Below, piece after piece: positions 1 through 6,915 of a DNA stretch of 12,797 nt; position 1 is the stretch's first letter; the number at the start of each line of letters is the position of its first letter. The notes beneath the pieces were generated by a model. The model was not told the DNA's origin and did no database searches. It worked only from the letters and a program-made list of their open reading frames with translations. This stretch comes from Ilumatobacteraceae bacterium (GTDB taxonomy: Bacteria > Actinomycetota > Acidimicrobiia > Acidimicrobiales > Ilumatobacteraceae). Both the position numbers and the translations under genes were made by a program. The stretch is taken from assembly GCA_007122945.1 (NCBI GenBank), contig SKSP01000301.1, positions 1 through 12,797 of the forward strand, given 5' to 3'.

Positions 1-48
1 AGCCTGAACCTCGACGAGCCTGAACCTCGACGAGCCTGAACCTCGACC
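1..48. repeat. 16-bp tandem repeat, three copies, possibly continuing past the window edge
   Basis: The unit agcctgaacctcgacg occurs at 1-16 and 17-32 without change, and at 33-48 with only the last base altered (G to C). The array touches the window edge, so the true copy number is unknown. Sixteen is not a multiple of three, and each plus-strand frame meets a TGA within three units, so it is not coding on that strand. It lies about 35 bp beyond the 3' end of the RNase H gene. No function can be assigned; a minisatellite-like intergenic repeat is the simplest description. Confidence 0.85.
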
Positions 49-82
49 AGAGGGTCAGTGTCGGGGATCCACCCTCGAGCGG

Positions 83-523
83 TCAGCGCGGGATGTTGGC
101 GACGGCGAGGGCGTCGACCCGGTCGTTCATCGGGTCGCCGCTGTGGCCCTTGACCCAGACGAACGTGACGTCGCCGGCCTCGACGGCGTCGACGAGCGGT
201 TCCCACAGGTCGGCGTTGGCGACCGGCTCCTTCTTCGAGTTGCGCCACCCGTTGGTCCGCCAGCGCTTCCACCACCCGTCGCGGAAGCAGTTGACGACGT
301 ACGTCGAGTCGGAGTGGACGACGAGCGGTCGGCCCGATCCGCCGAGCACCTGCACGGCGTCGAGGACCGCCTGGAGCTCCATCCGCTGGTTCGTGGTGCG
401 GCGGTCGCCGCCCGCCCCGCTCGGCTCGCCGTCGGGTGCCACCGCCCACGCCCAGCCACCCGGCCCGGGGTTCCCCGAGCAGGCGCCGTCGGTGTACACG
501 TGGATCGGGTCGCTGGATCGCAT
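83..523 (-). CDS. rnhA: Ribonuclease HI
   Basis: This 146-residue protein is the normal length for a single-domain bacterial RNase HI, which cuts the RNA strand of RNA:DNA hybrids such as Okazaki primers and R-loops in the cytoplasm. The whole catalytic set is visible: D12 in the N-terminal YTDGACSGNPGPGG strand, E49 in TNQRMEL, D72 in HSDSTYV, the flexible-loop H127 in VKGHSG and D137 in RVDALA. The tryptophan-rich basic stretch at about residues 84-98 (WWKRW...NGWRNSKK) matches the substrate-handle region of the E. coli-type enzyme. The ATG at 523 is chosen because the RNase H fold begins six residues later, and a GGGG run lies just upstream of it. The gene diverges from aceE. No second domain is fused. 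Confidence 0.96.
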   Translation of the reverse strand: MRSSDPIHVYTDGACSGNPGPGGWAWAVAPDGEPSGAGGDRRTTNQRMELQAVLDAVQVLGGSGRPLVVHSDSTYVVNCFRDGWWKRWRTNGWRNSKKEPVANADLWEPLVDAVEAGDVTFVWVKGHSGDPMNDRVDALAVANIPR

Positions 524-582
524 CGCCCCATCTTGGCGGGCGCCGGTGTGTACCCGATGGTAACGATGCGAGACTGGTCCCC
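524..582. promoter_or_regulatory. Divergent rnhA/aceE intergenic region, presumed to hold both promoters
   Basis: Only 59 bp separate the two divergent start codons, so promoters for both genes would have to sit here or reach into the coding regions. On the plus strand a TTGGCG at 533-538 is followed after 17 bp by GATGGT at 556-561, a weak match to an actinobacterial -35/-10 pair; a TAACGA at 561-566 is an alternative -10. No good -10 was found for rnhA. There is no clear Shine-Dalgarno before the aceE ATG, so its message may have a short leader. The assignment rests mainly on gene arrangement. Confidence 0.3.
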
Positions 583-3339
583 ATGATCTTCGACGGCTAC
601 GTGCACCAGCTGCCCGACACCGACCCGGGCGAGACGCAGGAGTGGCTCGACTCGCTCGACGCCGTCATCGAGGTGCACGGCAAGACCCGGGCCCGGTTCC
701 TGCTGTCGAAGCTGCTCGATCAGGCCCGTGCCAGCCAGGTGAGCTTCCCGGCCACGGTCAGCACGCCGTACGTCAACACGATCCCGGTCGACCACGAGCC
801 GTGGTTCCCCGGCGACGAGCACATCGAGCGCCGGATCCGGGCGTTCATCCGCTGGAACGCGGCGATGATGGTGGTGAAGGCGAACAAGCACGCCGACGGC
901 ATCGGCGGACACCTGTCGACGTTCGCCAGCTCGGCGTCGCTGTACGAGATCGGCTTCAACCACTTCTTCCGGGGCAAGGACGACGGCACCCCGGGAGACC
1001 ACGTCTACTTCCAGGGGCACGCCGCGCCCGGCATCTACGCCCGCGCGTTCCTGGAGGGCCGCCTCACCACAGACGACCTCGACCACTTCCGTCAGGAGAT
1101 CGGGCGCCCCGGCCGCGGCCTGTCCAGCTACCCGCACCCCCGCCTGATGCCCGACTTCTGGGAGTTCCCGACGGTGTCGATGGGGCTCGGCCCGATCACC
1201 GCGCTGTACCACGCCCGCTTCAACCGCTACCTCCAGAACCGCCAGATCGACGACACGAGCCAGAGCCGGGTGTGGGCGTTCATCGGCGACGGCGAGTGCG
1301 ACGAGCCCGAGACCCTCGGCGCCATCTCGCTCGCGTCACGCGAGCAGCTCGACAACCTGATCTTCGTCGTCAACTGCAACCTGCAGCGCCTCGACGGCCC
1401 GGTCCGCGGCAACGGCAAGATCATCCAGGAGCTCGAGGCGGTGTTCCGCGGCGCCGGCTGGAACGTCATCAAGGTGATCTGGGGGTCGCGCTGGGACGAA
1501 CTGCTCGCCCAGGACAAGGACGGCGTGCTCCTCAACAAGATGAACACGACCGTCGACGGCGATTTCCAGCGCTACTCGGTCGAGTCCGGCGACTACATCC
1601 GCGACAACTTCTTCGGCCCCGACCCGCGGCTGCGCGAGATGGTGTCGCACCTGTCCGACGACGACCTCCGCAACCTGCCGCGCGGCGGGCACGACTACCG
1701 CAAGCTGTACGCCGCGTACAAGGCCGCCGTCGAGAACATCGGCACCGGCGCCCCGACGGTGATCCTCGCCAAGACGGTCAAGGGCTGGACGCTCGGCGAG
1801 GGCTTCGAGGGCCGCAACTCGACGCACCAGATCAAGAAGATGACCAAGGACCAGCTGGTGGCGATGCGCGACCGGCTGTACATGCACGACGAGATCCCCG
1901 AGTCGGCCATCGACTCCGACGACCCGCCGTACTTCCGCCCGAGCGAGGACTCCATCGAGTACCAGTACATGATGGAGCGCCGCAAGGCCCTCGACGGCTC
2001 GCTGCCGAAGCGCTCGACGCGGGCCCGCCGCCCGATCGAGATGCCCGACGACGCACCGTTCGCCGAGATGCGCGCCGGCTCGGGCAAGCAGGAGGTGAGC
2101 ACCACGATGGGGTTCACCCGCCTGCTGCGCAACCTGTGCCGCGACGACGCCATCGGTGAGCGGATCGTCCCGATCATCCCCGACGAGGCCCGCACGTTCG
2201 GCATGGACGCCCTGTTCCGCGAGCTCGAGATCTACGCCGCGATGGGCCAGAAGTACAAGCCGGTGGACCACGACCTGCTGCTCAGCTACAGCGAGTCGAC
2301 CAAGGGCCAGATCCTCGAGGAGGGAATCACCGAGGCCGGCTCGATGTCGAGCTTCATCGCGGCGGGCACGAGCTACGCGACGCGCGGCGTCCCGATGGTG
2401 CCGTTCTACACCTTCTACTCGATGTTCGGCTTCCAGCGGGTGGGCGACCTCATCTGGCAGGCCGCCGACTCGCGCACCCGCGGGTTCCTGATGGCCGCCA
2501 CCGCCGGACGCACGACGCTGCTCGGCGAGGGGCTCCAGCACCAGGACGGCCACAGCCTCGTGCTGGCCTCGACCGTGCCGGCGTGCCAGGCGTACGACCC
2601 GGCGTTCGCCTACGAGGTCGGTGCGATCGTGCGGGCCGGGTTGCACCGCATGTACGGCGACCACGATCTGACCGCCGACGAGCGCGACGTCTTCTACTAC
2701 CTGACGCTCTACAACGAGAACTACGTGATGCCGCCGATGCCCGACGACGACTCGTTCGCCGGTGGCGGCAGCGGCGGCGCCGAGGCGGGCGCCGTCCGCG
2801 GCCTGTACCGCTGGGCGACCGCACCCGACGGACCGTCGAAGCGGGCGACGATCCTGTTCTCGGGCATCTCCCACACCGCGGCCCGCGAGGCGGTCGAGCA
2901 GCTCGCCGAGCACTACGACGTCGGCGCCGAGCTGTGGTCGGCGACGAGCTACAAGCTGCTGCGCGAGGAGGCTCTCGCCGCCGAGCGTCGCAACCGTCTG
3001 CACCCCTCCCACGAGCGCGAGGTACCCCTGGTGACGCGACTGCTCGACGAGTCGGCCGGTCCGATCACCGCCGTGTCGGACTTCATGGCCGCGGTCCCCG
3101 ACCAGATCAGCCGCTTCACGCCCGCCGACCGGCCGTTCAACGTGCTCGGCACCGACGGCATGGGGCGCTCGGACACCCGCGAGGCGCTCCGCCGGTTCTT
3201 CGAGATGGACACCGGCCACGTCGTCGCCGCCACGCTGTGGGGTCTCCACCAGGCCGGCGAGGTCGACGCCGGCGCGGTCGACGACGCGATCGCCCGCTAC
3301 GACATCGACCCCGACGCCGTCGACCCGTACCTGGTCTGA
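583..3339 (+). CDS. aceE: Pyruvate dehydrogenase E1 component, homodimeric type
   Basis: This 918-residue protein is the thiamine-diphosphate enzyme that decarboxylates pyruvate and passes the acetyl group to the lipoyl E2 subunit, feeding acetyl-CoA to the TCA cycle. It aligns by eye with E. coli AceE (887 aa) from end to end. Visible landmarks are IGGH with H110; the TPP/Mg motif starting GDGECDEPE at about 235 and ending NCNLQ at 264-268; the mobile-loop histidine H415 in THQIKKM; the cofactor-activating glutamate E580 in ILEEGI; and the active-site GLQHQDGHS with H653 and H657. The C-terminal domain (LGTDGMGRSD) is complete. The ATG at 583 is preferred because the open frame upstream reads as low-quality sequence overlapping rnhA. 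A Gly-rich linker (GGGSGG) at about 727-732 is a small lineage-specific insertion. No E2 or E3 gene lies in the window. Confidence 0.96.
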   Translation: MIFDGYVHQLPDTDPGETQEWLDSLDAVIEVHGKTRARFLLSKLLDQARASQVSFPATVSTPYVNTIPVDHEPWFPGDEHIERRIRAFIRWNAAMMVVKANKHADGIGGHLSTFASSASLYEIGFNHFFRGKDDGTPGDHVYFQGHAAPGIYARAFLEGRLTTDDLDHFRQEIGRPGRGLSSYPHPRLMPDFWEFPTVSMGLGPITALYHARFNRYLQNRQIDDTSQSRVWAFIGDGECDEPETLGAISLASREQLDNLIFVVNCNLQRLDGPVRGNGKIIQELEAVFRGAGWNVIKVIWGSRWDELLAQDKDGVLLNKMNTTVDGDFQRYSVESGDYIRDNFFGPDPRLREMVSHLSDDDLRNLPRGGHDYRKLYAAYKAAVENIGTGAPTVILAKTVKGWTLGEGFEGRNSTHQIKKMTKDQLVAMRDRLYMHDEIPESAIDSDDPPYFRPSEDSIEYQYMMERRKALDGSLPKRSTRARRPIEMPDDAPFAEMRAGSGKQEVSTTMGFTRLLRNLCRDDAIGERIVPIIPDEARTFGMDALFRELEIYAAMGQKYKPVDHDLLLSYSESTKGQILEEGITEAGSMSSFIAAGTSYATRGVPMVPFYTFYSMFGFQRVGDLIWQAADSRTRGFLMAATAGRTTLLGEGLQHQDGHSLVLASTVPACQAYDPAFAYEVGAIVRAGLHRMYGDHDLTADERDVFYYLTLYNENYVMPPMPDDDSFAGGGSGGAEAGAVRGLYRWATAPDGPSKRATILFSGISHTAAREAVEQLAEHYDVGAELWSATSYKLLREEALAAERRNRLHPSHEREVPLVTRLLDESAGPITAVSDFMAAVPDQISRFTPADRPFNVLGTDGMGRSDTREALRRFFEMDTGHVVAATLWGLHQAGEVDAGAVDDAIARYDIDPDAVDPYLV

Positions 3340-3344
3340 GCACG

Positions 3345-3354
3345 GTGCGCGCAC
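3345..3354. other. Perfect 10-bp palindrome between aceE and the next gene
   Basis: The sequence GTGCGCGCAC is its own reverse complement and occupies the middle of the 28-bp gap between aceE and the downstream methyltransferase gene. It is too short, and has too small a loop, to be a convincing terminator. It could be a dimeric-protein site or chance in GC-rich DNA. Confidence 0.3.
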
Positions 3355-3367
3355 TCGGGCAACGCTC

Positions 3368-4039
3368 GTGACCGACGACTACTACGCCACCCGCTTCACC
3401 GCGGACCCGGCCCGGTCGGAGGTGTGGCGGCACGTCGCCCGGCACCTCGCGCCATGGGTGGACCCGCACGGCGCGCTGCTCGACCTGGCCGCCGGCTACG
3501 CCGATTTCACGCGTCACGCGGACGCGAGCCGGAAGGTCGCCGTCGACGTCCATCCCGAGCTCCCGCGGTTCGCCGGACCCGACGTCGAGGCGATCGTCGG
3601 CGACGCGACCGACCTCGACCGGTTCGGCGCCGGCGAGTTCGCGACCGTGTTCGCCAGCAACTTCGTCGAGCACCTCGACCACGAGACGGTCGACCGGCTC
3701 CTGGCCGACATCGGGCGCGTCCTGGCCCCCGGCGGCCACCTGATCCTGGTGCAGCCGAACTTCCGGCTCGACCCGAAGCGCTACTTCGACGACTACACCC
3801 ACCGGACGATCTGGACCGATCGCTCGCTCGCGGACCTCGTCGCCGCCGCCGGCCTCCCGGTCGAGCACGTCGAGCCGCGCTTTCTCCCGCTGACGATGAA
3901 GTCGCGCCTGTCGTTCGGCCACCGGCTCGTGCCGCTGTACCTCCGGCTCCCCCACCGACCGCTCGCCGGCCAGATGCTCGTCATCGCCCGCCGACCGACG
4001 GAGCCGGGGCCGGCCTCGGAGCGGGGGCCGGCGTCGTGA
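3368..4039 (+). CDS. Class I SAM-dependent methyltransferase, substrate unknown
   Basis: This 223-residue protein has a Rossmann-type methyltransferase core of the Methyltransf_11 kind. The SAM-binding motif I is LLDLAAGYADF at about residues 37-47, the acidic residue ending strand 2 is D60 in VAVDVHPEL, D79 lies in VGDATDL, and SNFVEHL at 97-103 is the motif IV/post-motif segment. APGGHL, typical of motif VI, follows at about 120. The glycine motif is degenerate (AAGYA rather than GxGxG). The GTG at 3368 is the only reasonable start, with no strong Shine-Dalgarno. The gene follows aceE by 28 bp and ends in a duplicated hexapeptide (EPGPAS, ERGPAS). The substrate cannot be read from the sequence; a cell-surface lipid or sugar would fit the genes further downstream. 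Confidence 0.88.
   Translation: MTDDYYATRFTADPARSEVWRHVARHLAPWVDPHGALLDLAAGYADFTRHADASRKVAVDVHPELPRFAGPDVEAIVGDATDLDRFGAGEFATVFASNFVEHLDHETVDRLLADIGRVLAPGGHLILVQPNFRLDPKRYFDDYTHRTIWTDRSLADLVAAAGLPVEHVEPRFLPLTMKSRLSFGHRLVPLYLRLPHRPLAGQMLVIARRPTEPGPASERGPAS
4001..4036 (+). repeat. 18-bp in-frame tandem duplication at the methyltransferase C-terminus
   Basis: Bases 4001-4018 and 4019-4036 match at 16 of 18 positions and encode EPGPAS followed by ERGPAS directly before the TGA stop. The second copy ends in the GTCG that, together with the stop, creates a possible GTG start for the next gene at 4036. It looks like a recent slippage duplication of a disordered tail. Confidence 0.75.
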
Positions 4040-4059
4040 CATCGCAGTATCGTGACGCC

Positions 4060-4650
4060 ATGGCCACCGGATCGCTGTACATCACCGGGGACGCGGACGC
4101 CGACGGGCTGCTGAACGCCGACGGCAACGCCCTGATCATCGGCATGCTCCTCGACCAGCAGGTGTCGATGGAGCTCGCCTTCGCCGGGCCGGCGAAGCTC
4201 AGGGAGCGGCTGGGCCATCTCGATCCCGCCCGGATCGCCGAGATGGACCTCGACGAGTTCGTCGCGGTGTGCTCCGAGAAGCCGGCGGTGCACCGCTTCC
4301 CGTCGTCGATGGGAGCGCGCATCCACGAGCTGTGCGCCGTGCTCACCGGGCGCTACGACGGCGACGCCGCCAACCTGTGGGCCGACGTGTCCGACGGTGC
4401 CGAGCTGATCCGCCGTCTGCGCGAGCTGCCCGGCTTCGGCGACGAGAAGTCGAAGATCTTCGTGGCCGTGCTCGCCAAGACCCAGGGGGTCCGGCCCGAC
4501 GGGTGGCAGGATGCGGCCGGGGTGTTCGGCGACGACACCCCTCGTTCGGTCGCCGACATCGACGGCCCCGAGGCGCTCGAGAAGGTGCGGGAGTGGAAGA
4601 AGGCCCAGAAGGCGGCGAAGAAGGACAAGCAGGGCCGGGCGACCGGCTGA
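4060..4650 (+). CDS. HhH-GPD-type base excision repair-like protein
   Basis: This 196-residue protein resembles the small actinobacterial HhH-GPD family (of the TIGR03252 type, from memory), usually described as an uncharacterised DNA glycosylase-like protein. Near the N-terminus GMLLDQQVSMELAF (28-41) is a family hallmark and corresponds to the helix of EndoIII/MutY that carries the conserved Gln. The helix-hairpin-helix is at about 120-135 with the turn LPGFGDEKSK (123-132). D147 (RPDGW) lies at the spacing of the EndoIII catalytic Asp, but the usual VDTH context is missing, and no [4Fe-4S] cysteine cluster is seen at the C-terminus. The tail (about 176-196) is Lys-rich. The ATG at 4060 places the fold near the start. 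An alternative GTG at 4036 overlaps the upstream stop as GTGA and would add eight residues. Confidence 0.85.
   Translation: MATGSLYITGDADADGLLNADGNALIIGMLLDQQVSMELAFAGPAKLRERLGHLDPARIAEMDLDEFVAVCSEKPAVHRFPSSMGARIHELCAVLTGRYDGDAANLWADVSDGAELIRRLRELPGFGDEKSKIFVAVLAKTQGVRPDGWQDAAGVFGDDTPRSVADIDGPEALEKVREWKKAQKAAKKDKQGRATG
4581..4585 (+). promoter_or_regulatory. Possible Shine-Dalgarno supporting the GTG start of the YfhO-like gene
   Basis: GAAGG lies 7 bp before the GTG at 4593, inside the 3' end of the HhH-GPD gene. It is the only start candidate of this gene with a recognisable ribosome-binding site, though in this Lys/Glu-rich coding stretch it could be chance. Confidence 0.35.
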
Positions 4651-6911
4651 CCGGCACGTCCGGGCGACTCCCGGCCTGGCGCCCGACCGACCGGCAACTG
4701 CGCCTCGCCGAGCCCGTCGGCGCCGCGCTCGTCGCACTGTTCGTCAGCCGCTCGTTCTGGATGCCCGGCCGCCACGTCGTCGCGTTCGACACGTTCGCCT
4801 ACTCCGGGCCGAACTACCGGTGGACGATCGACGAGTGGAGCGCCGGGCGGATCCCGCTCTGGAACGACCTGATCTTCGGCGGGGTCACCCACGCGGGCAA
4901 CCCGCAGGCCGGGGTGTTCTCCCCGACGAAGCTGATCGGGCTGCTGTTCGACACGAACCGGGCGATGAACCTGACCGTCGCCGTCCATCTCGTGCTGATG
5001 GCGGTCACCACCGTGCTCCTCCTGCGCCGGCTCGGGGCCCGGCCCCCGGCCGCGTTCGCCGGCGCGGTGCTGATGGTCGCCAACGGCGCCGTGCTCACCC
5101 GCAGCATCCAGTTCGAGCAGATCATCGTGCTGGCGTGGACCCCGGCGTTGCTGTGGGGCATCACCGCCGTGCTCGACCGGCGTGACGGTGCTGCTCGCCC
5201 GTGGGTGGCGATGACCGCGACCGCGGCCGTGACGGCGATGGTGCTCGTCGCCGGCCACCCCCAGATCGTGTACCAGGTGGTGTTCATGGCGGCGGCCTGG
5301 GCGGTCGCGATGGTGTGGCGCGAGCGCCAGGCCCGCCGACTGCTCGACCTGGGGGCGGCGGTCGCCGTGGGCGCACTCGCCGCCGCCGTCCACCTGCTCG
5401 CCGCGGTCGCGGCGACCCGCGACAGCGCGATCGGCGGCGGTCGCGATCTCGACGCGCTCGCCTCCCCGCTGCTGTCGACCCGACCCGACTTCCTCGCCCA
5501 GGGCCTGCTCGGGTCGGTCCGCAACGTGGCGGACGGCCCGTTCGCCGGCGGCTTCGAGTCGATCGCCCACGTCGGCGTGGTCGGTGCGTTCCTCGCGGTG
5601 GTCGGCATCGTGCTCCTCGCCGCCGACACCCGCCAGCGACCCCTCGCCGTCGTGATGGGCGCGACGATGCTGCTGACCACCGTCTGGGCGCTCGGGCCGC
5701 GCACACCGGTCTTCCGCATCGCCTACGACTGGCTGCCCGGCTTCGACCTCGCCCGTGGCTCGGCCCGCTGGCTCGGCGTGACGGCGGTGTTCGCGTCGAT
5801 CGCCGCCGGTCTCGGGCTCGCCGAGCTCGCCCGGCGGCCGCGCGGCCACTTCCGCGGCCGCCTCCACGTCGTGGTCCCGACCGCGATGTTCGCCGTCGTC
5901 CTCGTCCTGGGCTCGCTCGGCGTCGTCGAGGTGACCGGCGCGGCGATCGTCGTCCCGTGGCTCGTCACCGCGGCGATCGTCGTCGTCGTCCTCGGAGCGC
6001 TGCTCCCCCACCGTCCGACGCTCGCCGTCGCGGTGCTCGTCGTGCTGCTCGGCGCGGAGGTCGGGGCGATGAGCCGGCATTCGTCGATCGCCGCGAGCAC
6101 GAGCAAAACGTCGTTCGACGCGCTCGACGCCGGCCCGGCCGGCGCACTCGCCGAGCGCGGCGGGCTCGCGATCGCCCTCACCGACGACGCCTGGGACGAC
6201 ACCGCGTATCTCGTCGCCGGGCTCCGACCGAACACGAACGTTCTCTCCGGTGTCGCCTCGCTCGACGGCTACGACGGCGGCGTGCAGGTGACCGAGCGGT
6301 TCGCCGCGCTCATCGAGCGGCTCGCGCCGGAACCCGAGATCGAGCTGCCGCTGCGCAACAACCTGCCGCCGCAGCTCGGCCTCGACGTGGCGACCGATCT
6401 CGGGGTGCGCTGGGTGCTCATGGACGACCGGCGCGACGCCGAGCTGCTCCTGCCCGGGTGGGTCGCGACCGACCTCGCGGACGGAACGTTCACCGTGTGG
6501 GAGAACCCGGCGTGGCTCGGTGATGCGGTGATGCGCGAACCCGACGGGCTCGTCCGACCGGCCGGGTTCGACCGACGTTCGCCGACGCACCTCGTGATCG
6601 ACGTGGAGGTCGACGCCGGTGCCGACGTGGACCGAACGCTCGTCGTCCACCGCCAGACCGCGCCCGGCTGGTCGGCGACCGTCGACGGCCGTGCCACCGA
6701 CCTCGCCCCCGGCGACGGGTTCTTCCTCACGGTCGAGGTGCCCGCCGGAGCGACGACCGTCGAGCTGCACCACCGGCCCCGGTGGCTCGCCCCGGGTCTG
6801 CTCGGCTCGCTGCTCGGCCTCGTCGCGATGGCAGCCATGGCGACGATGGGGATCCTCGCCGGCCGGACCCGCCGCGCGACCTCCACCTCAGCCGGATCCG
6901 TGCTCACGTAG
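4593..6911 (+). CDS. YfhO-family multi-spanning membrane protein (GT-C-like)
   Basis: As annotated this is a 772-residue integral membrane protein. The N-terminal half has many hydrophobic helices; the first is at about 41-52. The first extracytoplasmic loop has AFDTF (D66) and then PLWNDLIFGG and GNPQAGVFSP (about 88-110), the signature of YfhO proteins. A mainly soluble region of roughly 230 residues follows the helix ending near residue 490. It ends with a PGW motif at 691-693 followed by VDG, as in other YfhO C-termini, and a last helix at about 733-757. Such proteins are related in fold to GT-C enzymes that use lipid-linked sugars; the exact reaction is not known here. The start is uncertain: GTG 4593 overlaps the upstream gene by 58 bp, CTG 4647 would abut it as CTGA, and ATG 4761 would remove the first helix. 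Confidence 0.86.
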   Translation: MEEGPEGGEEGQAGPGDRLTGTSGRLPAWRPTDRQLRLAEPVGAALVALFVSRSFWMPGRHVVAFDTFAYSGPNYRWTIDEWSAGRIPLWNDLIFGGVTHAGNPQAGVFSPTKLIGLLFDTNRAMNLTVAVHLVLMAVTTVLLLRRLGARPPAAFAGAVLMVANGAVLTRSIQFEQIIVLAWTPALLWGITAVLDRRDGAARPWVAMTATAAVTAMVLVAGHPQIVYQVVFMAAAWAVAMVWRERQARRLLDLGAAVAVGALAAAVHLLAAVAATRDSAIGGGRDLDALASPLLSTRPDFLAQGLLGSVRNVADGPFAGGFESIAHVGVVGAFLAVVGIVLLAADTRQRPLAVVMGATMLLTTVWALGPRTPVFRIAYDWLPGFDLARGSARWLGVTAVFASIAAGLGLAELARRPRGHFRGRLHVVVPTAMFAVVLVLGSLGVVEVTGAAIVVPWLVTAAIVVVVLGALLPHRPTLAVAVLVVLLGAEVGAMSRHSSIAASTSKTSFDALDAGPAGALAERGGLAIALTDDAWDDTAYLVAGLRPNTNVLSGVASLDGYDGGVQVTERFAALIERLAPEPEIELPLRNNLPPQLGLDVATDLGVRWVLMDDRRDAELLLPGWVATDLADGTFTVWENPAWLGDAVMREPDGLVRPAGFDRRSPTHLVIDVEVDAGADVDRTLVVHRQTAPGWSATVDGRATDLAPGDGFFLTVEVPAGATTVELHHRPRWLAPGLLGSLLGLVAMAAMATMGILAGRTRRATSTSAGSVLT

Positions 6912-6915
6912 CACC

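Noticed and set aside
1..48. CRISPR array
   Set aside because: The 16-bp units are directly adjacent with no spacers, and no cas gene is present.
50..76. Rho-independent terminator after rnhA
   Set aside because: GAGGGT and ACCCTC could form a 6-bp stem, but the loop is 15 bases and there is no T-run on either strand; too weak to annotate.
436..582. N-terminal extension of AceE by 49 residues
   Set aside because: The extension overlaps rnhA in antisense, is Pro/Arg-rich and has no counterpart in AceE proteins; the ATG at 583 gives the expected start.
1336..3354. Long minus-strand open frame opposite aceE (672 codons)
   Set aside because: It is a GC-bias shadow: composition is dominated by Arg, Val, Gly and His with no domain, while the plus-strand frame is an unmistakable AceE.
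4269..4592. Longer N-terminus for the YfhO-like protein
   Set aside because: This part is the out-of-frame image of the HhH-GPD gene and reads as Arg/Ala/Gly-rich low-complexity sequence.
4353..6773. Minus-strand open frame of 806 codons opposite the YfhO-like gene
   Set aside because: Low-complexity Arg/His/Asp/Gly sequence with no recognisable motif; the opposite strand has a coherent membrane protein.
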